A stretch of DNA of 64,000 nucleotides, from assembly GCF_000732945.1 (NCBI RefSeq), contig NZ_CP008944.1, positions 1,541,784 through 1,605,783 on the forward strand, in the 5' to 3' direction. Of the stretch, positions 59,298 to 64,000 are shown piece by piece. The notes beneath the pieces were generated by a model. It was not told the DNA's origin. It ran no database searches and saw only the letters and a program-made list of their open reading frames with translations. Position 1 is the first letter of the stretch. Each line of letters begins with the position of its first letter. The DNA comes from Corynebacterium atypicum (GTDB taxonomy: Bacteria; Actinomycetota; Actinomycetes; Mycobacteriales; Mycobacteriaceae). A program made the position numbers and the translations under genes.

Positions 59298-60461
59298 TTA
59301 GCGCATGAAGTCCGGAATATCGAGGTCGTCGTCGCTGTCGGTGGCTGACGAAGTGAACATCCCGTGGTCGGGAGCCCGGTGGTGGCGCCCGCGTTCTTCA
59401 AATAGCGAGCCTCGCGTCACTGTCGGTGCCGGCGTCGGATCCGCCTCGGCTTCCTGTTGCTCTCCCGAGGCGGCGTCGCCTAGGTCCGCCTTCTGCGGTT
59501 GCGCGACGGCGTTGTTCGCGGCGTCGAAGCCCGTGGCCACGATGGTCACGCGGACCTCGTCGCCGAGGTTGTCGTCGATGATCGTGCCGAAGATGAGGTT
59601 GACGTCTTCGTCTGCCTGCTCCTGCACCATGTCGGCGGCCTCGCTCACCTCAAGCATGCCGAGGTCGGACCCGCCGGCGACCGAGAGCAGCACTCCGGTG
59701 GCCCCGTCCATCGTGGACTCTAGAAGCGGGGAGTTGATCGCTTGCTCGGCGGCGGCCATGACCCGGTTATCCCCCCGAGAGGAGCCGACGCCCATCAGCG
59801 CGGACCCGGCGTTGGCCATGACGGAGCGCACGTCGGCGAAGTCGACGTTGATCACGCCGGGAGTGGTGATCAGATTAGTAATGCCTTGGACGCCGTTGTG
59901 GAGGACCTCGTCGGCGGCGCGGAACGCCTCCATCATCGAGAGCGAGGCGTCGCCGAGCTGGAGCAGCCGGTCGTTGGGGATAACGATCACGGTGTCGCAG
60001 ACCTCGCGGAGGGCCTCGATGCCATCGTAAGCCTGCCGCGTGCGGCGTTTGCCCTCGAACTTAAACGGCCGGGTGACCACACCAATGGTCAAGGCGCCCA
60101 TCTTCTTGGCGATCCCCGCGACCACCGGAGCTGCGCCCGTGCCGGTGCCGCCGCCTTCTCCCGCGGTGACAAAGACCATGTCGGCGCCCTTGAGGGACTC
60201 CTCAATCTCGCTCTTGTGGTCCTCTGCGGAAGCGCGTCCGACCTCGGGGTTCGCGCCTGCACCGAGACCCCGCGTCGCCTCCCTGCCGATGTCCAGCTTG
60301 ACGTCGGCGTCGGAGAACATGAGGGCCTGGGAGTCTGTGTTGACCGCGATAAACTCGACGCCCTTGAGGCCCTCTTCGATCATGCGGTTGACGGCGTTAA
60401 CGCCGCCGCCGCCCACGCCGACGACTTTGATCACGGCGAGGTAGTTGTTCGGTGAGGTCAT
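59298..60461 (-). CDS. ftsZ: Cell-division protein FtsZ
   Basis: FtsZ (387 aa) is the tubulin-like GTPase of the Z ring. GTP-binding motifs are [15 protein letters not shown], the tubulin signature [15 protein letters not shown], and the T7 loop with synergy Asp ([11 protein letters not shown]). After about residue 315 comes a flexible linker rich in Glu/Ala/Gln. The conserved tail [10 protein letters not shown] binds SepF and FtsW. It is followed directly by pgeF. Confidence 0.97.
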   Translation of the reverse strand: MTSPNNYLAVIKVVGVGGGGVNAVNRMIEEGLKGVEFIAVNTDSQALMFSDADVKLDIGREATRGLGAGANPEVGRASAEDHKSEIEESLKGADMVFVTAGEGGGTGTGAAPVVAGIAKKMGALTIGVVTRPFKFEGKRRTRQAYDGIEALREVCDTVIVIPNDRLLQLGDASLSMMEAFRAADEVLHNGVQGITNLITTPGVINVDFADVRSVMANAGSALMGVGSSRGDNRVMAAAEQAINSPLLESTMDGATGVLLSVAGGSDLGMLEVSEAADMVQEQADEDVNLIFGTIIDDNLGDEVRVTIVATGFDAANNAVAQPQKADLGDAASGEQQEAEADPTPAPTVTRGSLFEERGRHHRAPDHGMFTSSATDSDDDLDIPDFMR

Positions 60462-60528
60462 TGGGTTATCTCGCCTTTCTTTAGTTACTTGCTCGCTTAC
60501 TTATCTTCTGCGAAAACGGCCCCACGAT

Positions 60529-60577
60529 GGGGGACATTCCCCCGGGCGTGTCGCTACCCTCAACAACTACTTGAGGG
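60529..60577. promoter_or_regulatory. Two hairpins in the ftsQ-ftsZ gap
   Basis: GGGGG (60529-60533) pairs with CCCCC (60539-60543), and CCCTCAA (60557-60563) pairs with TTGAGGG (60571-60577), in the 125-nt space before ftsZ. They may modulate readthrough from ftsQ or act as binding sites, since ftsZ often has promoters of its own. Confidence 0.35.
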
Positions 60578-60586
60578 TTGTAGTCT

Positions 60587-61207
60587 TTAGCGCACCGTGA
60601 CCAGCTGCGGGTTGGAGACGTTCCAGTGCCGGCCCTCCCGCTGCAGCACGACCCGCGTCGCCCGCGCCTTATCGTGCGCAAGCTCCGGCGACCCCCAGTA
60701 GATTTCGCGGCCGTCGTCAGTGTAGAACGTCATTTCCTGCGGTGTCGGCGCCTCGACGCGATCGAGCTGGCGCAGGATGTCCGGCTCCAGCTGCCCTACC
60801 GCCTTAGCCACCTCCGTGTCCTCGATGCCGCGGCCCGCCGCCTCGAGCGCGGTGTCCGGCACCTCGTCCGAGTGGAACCGCTTGCCCTCGCTATCAATGA
60901 GGTCCCCGCCGGCGTGCATGACGGCGACCCGCTCGGTCACCTCGATGTGGATGGTGCGCGGCCACTTCTTCTGCACCGTGACCTGCTTAATCCAGTTCAG
61001 ACCCGCCACTCGCTGCGCTACGTCGGAGTTATCGACCCGCAGCATGTTTTGGCCCGGCTCCACGGCAGATTGGGCGATGATCTCTGAGGTGTTTTGGTGC
61101 TCGTTTCCCTCGACCTCGATCTCTCCTACCGTGAGCACCGGGAAAAACCACACGATCGCCGCGATCACCGCGGCCGAAACCCCTGCGATGATCCCGCAGC
61201 GCTTCAT
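60587..61207 (-). CDS. ftsQ: Cell-division protein FtsQ
   Basis: A 206-aa single-pass protein: short cytoplasmic tail, membrane helix (GIIAGVSAAVIAAIVWFFPV), then a POTRA domain (VGEIEVEGNEHQNTSEIIAQ, about residues 28-100) and a beta domain that recruits other divisome proteins. The start overlaps the murC stop by 4 nt. Confidence 0.93.
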   Translation of the reverse strand: MKRCGIIAGVSAAVIAAIVWFFPVLTVGEIEVEGNEHQNTSEIIAQSAVEPGQNMLRVDNSDVAQRVAGLNWIKQVTVQKKWPRTIHIEVTERVAVMHAGGDLIDSEGKRFHSDEVPDTALEAAGRGIEDTEVAKAVGQLEPDILRQLDRVEAPTPQEMTFYTDDGREIYWGSPELAHDKARATRVVLQREGRHWNVSNPQLVTVR

Positions 61208-62649
61208 CGTGCCTCGCCCAGGGCGGCGAAGATCGGGTCGGCGAGCGACGTCACAGAGCCGGCCCCCATCGTCAGCACGACGTCGCCGGGCCCCGCCAGC
61301 GACGCGACGAGCTCGGGGACCTCGGCGGTCTCGGGGGCGAAGTGGGCACCGTCGATGGCATCGGCGATCAGCTTGCCGTTTACCCCCTCGATCGGTTCTT
61401 CGCGCGCCGGGTAGACGTCAAGAACGACGACCTGGTCGGCGGCGCTGAGGGCGGCGGCGAACTGGGCTGCGAACTTTTGGGTGCGTGAGTAGAGGTGCGG
61501 CTGGAAGACGACCACAACGTTACCGCTCCCGGCAGCCTCGACCTTCGACCGCGCCGCGCGCAGCACCGCCGCGACCTCGGTGGGATGGTGGGCGTAGTCA
61601 TCTATCACCTCGGCGCCGTAGCACCTACCGGACGTGACGACGCCGTGGGACTCGAACCTGCGCCCCACCCCCGCCGCGGAGCTGATCCCCCGGGCTAGCG
61701 CTCCCGGTTCCCCACCGGCGAGGTATCCGGCGACCAGAGCGGCCGTAGCGTTCAACGCCATGTGCAGCCCAGGAGTCCGCGCGGTCAGCTCGACCTCGTG
61801 GTCGTCCAGGGCCACGCGTGCGACCGTCCCGGCCGGGGTGTCCGTCGTCGAGATCAGGCGGGCCAGCCGCGGCACGTGCGGGTGTTCGGCGCCCGCGCGC
61901 GTCGTGCCGTAACCGGCTACCTTGCCGCCGAGTCGGTGCCACCGAGCGGCCAAGCCGGCCGCGTGCGGATCATCGAGGCAGGCCACGAGGTAGCCGTCTG
62001 GAGCGATCTTGGCGCAGAACTTCTCAAAGACCTCGAAATAGCGCGCCGGCGTCCCAAAGTAGTCGAGATGATCCGGCTCAATGTTGGTCACCACTGCGAT
62101 GTCGGGACGGTAGCGCAGCAGCGAGGCGTCGGATTCGTCGGCCTCGGCGATGAACCACTCGCCCTCGCCCTCGTGCGAGTTGGTACCCGTCGAGGCCAGC
62201 ACTCCGCCCACAGCAAAGCTCGGGTCGAGCCCGGCGGCGGTGAAGGCCCCCACCGCGAATGAGGTGGTCGAGGTCTTGCCATGGGTGCCTGCGATCAGCG
62301 CCTGCTTTCGGCCTACCATCAACTCCGCCAGGAGATCGGAGCGCCGGATGACCGCGATCCCGTGCTCCGAAGCGGCGACCAGCTCCGGGTTGTCCTGCGG
62401 GATCGCGGCAAACGAGGTCACCACCACGGTGGGCAAGCTCCCGCCGAGCCGGAGATTGTCCGCCCTGTGGCCCACCGCCACCCGGGCGCCGCCGGCACGC
62501 AGCCACGCAACCGTCTCGGAGTCGACGCGATCCGACCCAGTGACCACCTTCCCGCGATCGAGCAGGATGCGGGCTAGCCCGGACATGCCGGCGCCGCCGA
62601 TCCCGACGAAGTGCACGCGCGAAATATCGTGGCTAGCATGATCTGACAT
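61204..62649 (-). CDS. murC: UDP-N-acetylmuramate-L-alanine ligase
   Basis: MurC (481 aa) adds L-alanine to UDP-MurNAc. It has an N-terminal Rossmann domain (RVHFVGIGGAGMSGLARILL), the ATP-binding AGTHGKTSTTS near residue 120, the NIEPDHLDYF region with the metal site, and YAHHPTEVAAVL in the C-terminal domain. It lies 39 nt after murG and overlaps ftsQ. Confidence 0.96.
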   Translation of the reverse strand: MSDHASHDISRVHFVGIGGAGMSGLARILLDRGKVVTGSDRVDSETVAWLRAGGARVAVGHRADNLRLGGSLPTVVVTSFAAIPQDNPELVAASEHGIAVIRRSDLLAELMVGRKQALIAGTHGKTSTTSFAVGAFTAAGLDPSFAVGGVLASTGTNSHEGEGEWFIAEADESDASLLRYRPDIAVVTNIEPDHLDYFGTPARYFEVFEKFCAKIAPDGYLVACLDDPHAAGLAARWHRLGGKVAGYGTTRAGAEHPHVPRLARLISTTDTPAGTVARVALDDHEVELTARTPGLHMALNATAALVAGYLAGGEPGALARGISSAAGVGRRFESHGVVTSGRCYGAEVIDDYAHHPTEVAAVLRAARSKVEAAGSGNVVVVFQPHLYSRTQKFAAQFAAALSAADQVVVLDVYPAREEPIEGVNGKLIADAIDGAHFAPETAEVPELVASLAGPGDVVLTMGAGSVTSLADPIFAALGEAR

Positions 62650-62688
62650 TGCTAGTGGCCTTTCGTTCTATCCATGAAAGTTTGGTTC

Positions 62689-63759
62689 TTAGCCCCGGCG
62701 CAAGTCGCCCAGGACGCGCTCGGCGATCCGGTCTGCGGCCCCACCTGTCCCCGAGACCTGCGCTGCCTTGCGCATCTCCTCGTACGCTCCGGGTTCATCG
62801 AAAATGCGCGAGACCTCGGCGAAGAGGCGGTCGCCGTCGAGCTCGTCATCCGCGATCAGCCGTGCCGCCCCGGCGGCAACGACGCCGGCGGCATTGAGAC
62901 CCTGCTCACCGTTGCCGTGCGGCAGCGGCACATAGAGGGCAGGAAGCCCCGCCGCAGTCACCTCGGCCACGGTCATCGCACCCGAACGGCACACCACCAG
63001 GTCCGCGACGGCGTAGGCAGCGGCCATATCAGTGATGTACGGCACAGCCGCGTAGTGGTCCTCGCCCGCGACGGCAGGCAGCCTGTTTTTCTTCCCGTAA
63101 GCGTGCAACACCTGGAAGCCGGCGTCGAGAAGCCTGTTCACAGCGTCCGCAAGCGCAGCGTTGATGCGCACCGAGCCCTGCGAGCCCCCAGTCACCAGAA
63201 GCGTCGAGCGGTCCTCGCTGAGGTTCCAGGCAGCTCTGCCGCGGGCGGCGGTCTCCCCGTCACGGCTATGCGCGAGCCCCTCCCGCACAGGGATTCCCAC
63301 TACTTCTCCGGGCATCCCGGAATTGTCGACGGCGTTGAATCCCACTCCGCCGAGCCGGACGCCCAGCTTGTTCGCCATCCCGGCGCGCGCGTTCGCTTCG
63401 TGCACATAAAACGGCAGTTTAAGCGACCACGCGGCAAGGTAAGCCGGGGCGGACACGTAGCCGCCGAATCCCACGACGGCGTCGAAGGCGCCCTCTTGCA
63501 GGACCTTTCGCGCCTGCCCCACCGCTTTGGCCACCCGGTGCGGCAGGCCTAGCAGCTTCAGCGGTTTCTTGCGTGGCACGGGCACCGGGTCGATGAGCCG
63601 CAGCCGGTAACCGCGCGCGGGAACCAGGTCCGTCTCGAGCCCTTTGACCGTTCCCAGGGCCTCCACGTGCGCTCCCCGCTTCGCCAGGGCGTCGGCTACC
63701 GCGAGCGCAGGCTCGATGTGCCCGGCGGTACCACCGCCGGCGACGAGCACGTTGTCCAT
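62689..63759 (-). CDS. murG: Lipid II synthase glycosyltransferase MurG
   Basis: MurG (356 aa) adds GlcNAc to lipid I at the inner face of the membrane. The G-loops are visible: VLVAGGGTAGHIEPALAVADAL at the N-terminus and LLVTGGSQGSVRIN near residue 185, with the UDP-GlcNAc site SGAMTVAEVTAAGLPALYVPLPHG. ATG 63759 lies 2 nt after the ftsW stop, with AAGGAG at a long spacing. Confidence 0.96.
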   Translation of the reverse strand: MDNVLVAGGGTAGHIEPALAVADALAKRGAHVEALGTVKGLETDLVPARGYRLRLIDPVPVPRKKPLKLLGLPHRVAKAVGQARKVLQEGAFDAVVGFGGYVSAPAYLAAWSLKLPFYVHEANARAGMANKLGVRLGGVGFNAVDNSGMPGEVVGIPVREGLAHSRDGETAARGRAAWNLSEDRSTLLVTGGSQGSVRINAALADAVNRLLDAGFQVLHAYGKKNRLPAVAGEDHYAAVPYITDMAAAYAVADLVVCRSGAMTVAEVTAAGLPALYVPLPHGNGEQGLNAAGVVAAGAARLIADDELDGDRLFAEVSRIFDEPGAYEEMRKAAQVSGTGGAADRIAERVLGDLRRG

Positions 63760-63761
63760 CT

Positions 63762-64000
63762 TTATTTGCTTCTCCTTCGCGTGGAATGAGTCCGGGCGGA
63801 CGGGCCCGAGGCCCAAGTGCTTTCGCGTCTACCGTAGCCCGGCCGGTGCTCTTCGCGCGGCGCGGACTGGTACCGGCCGGTTCGCACGCTCGCCGTCAGC
63901 GGCCGGGGGCGCTGGCTAGCCGGCTTCCGGCTGCGCTGCGCCTCCACCGGAGCGCCCTTGGGCTCGCCGATCAAGAGGATCCGGTCAAAGACTGGCCTGC
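63762..64000 (-). CDS. ftsW: FtsW C-terminal cytoplasmic tail (partial)
   Basis: The frame enters from the window edge and encodes only the last 78 or so residues, a hydrophilic, Arg/Ser/Pro-rich tail (ILLIGEPKGAPVEAQRSRKP, then GYGRRESTWASGPSARTHST). Corynebacterial and mycobacterial FtsW proteins carry such long tails after the ten membrane helices, and ftsW is the usual neighbour before murG. The assignment is by position and tail character, because the catalytic part lies outside the window. Confidence 0.6.
   Translation of the reverse strand, partial: RPVFDRILLIGEPKGAPVEAQRSRKPASQRPRPLTASVRTGRYQSAPREEHRPGYGRRESTWASGPSARTHSTRRRSK

Overview
The window is a stretch of chromosome from a high-GC Corynebacterium. 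Four things point there: the order pyk-lgt-trpC paralogue-Trp-associated membrane protein-his genes; the glgX/treY/treZ/ilvA/dnaE neighbourhood; the ileS-divIVA-yggT-sepF-yggS-pgeF-ftsZ-ftsQ-murC-murG-ftsW division cluster; and an actinobacterial translational T-box in front of ileS. The gene order closely resembles the C. glutamicum region between pyk and the dcw cluster. There are no rRNA genes, no tRNAs that I can see, no insertion sequences and no CRISPR.

Layout. 1-5040 (+): an amine catabolism locus (putrescine-oxidase-type amine oxidase, universal stress protein, APC permease, aldehyde dehydrogenase) in which the oxidase and the permease are broken. 5078-9130 (-): DnaQ-type exonuclease, pyruvate kinase, Lgt, and a TrpC paralogue with altered active-site positions. 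9284-18455 (-): the histidine operon, with hisD and hisC in one uninterrupted reading frame, then hisB, a small membrane protein, an MFS transporter, hisH, hisA, impA, hisF, hisI and the Trp-associated membrane protein. 18610-25238: envelope/lipoproteins, a TetR regulator, glgX, a degenerate exonuclease-BRCT protein. 25272-33441: treY, a small alarmone synthetase-like protein, an Hsp15-like protein, YigZ and treZ; an AT-rich island at about 30400-31520 carries a broken secreted bacteriocin-like gene and a small two-helix membrane protein. 33438-40687: ilvA, a coiled-coil secreted protein, a MetE-like enzyme, dnaE. 40735-44346 (-): a zinT-znuA-znuC-znuB metal uptake operon with a DtxR-type palindrome in its leader. 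44629-52533: exported protein, rluD, lspA, lipoproteins, ABC-F ATPase, dinB, HNH nuclease. 52564-64000 (-): ileS with T-box, then the division and peptidoglycan cluster.

How the genes work together. GlgX, TreY and TreZ form the glycogen-to-trehalose route. The his operon supplies every histidine step except HisG and HisE, which are not in the window. Lgt and LspA process the several lipoproteins encoded here. FtsZ, SepF, DivIVA, FtsQ, FtsW, MurG and MurC build the septum and apical wall. Many transcription-unit-leading genes without a Shine-Dalgarno sequence have a TANNNT-like -10 hexamer 6-9 nt before the start codon, which suggests widespread leaderless transcripts and fixes several start sites.
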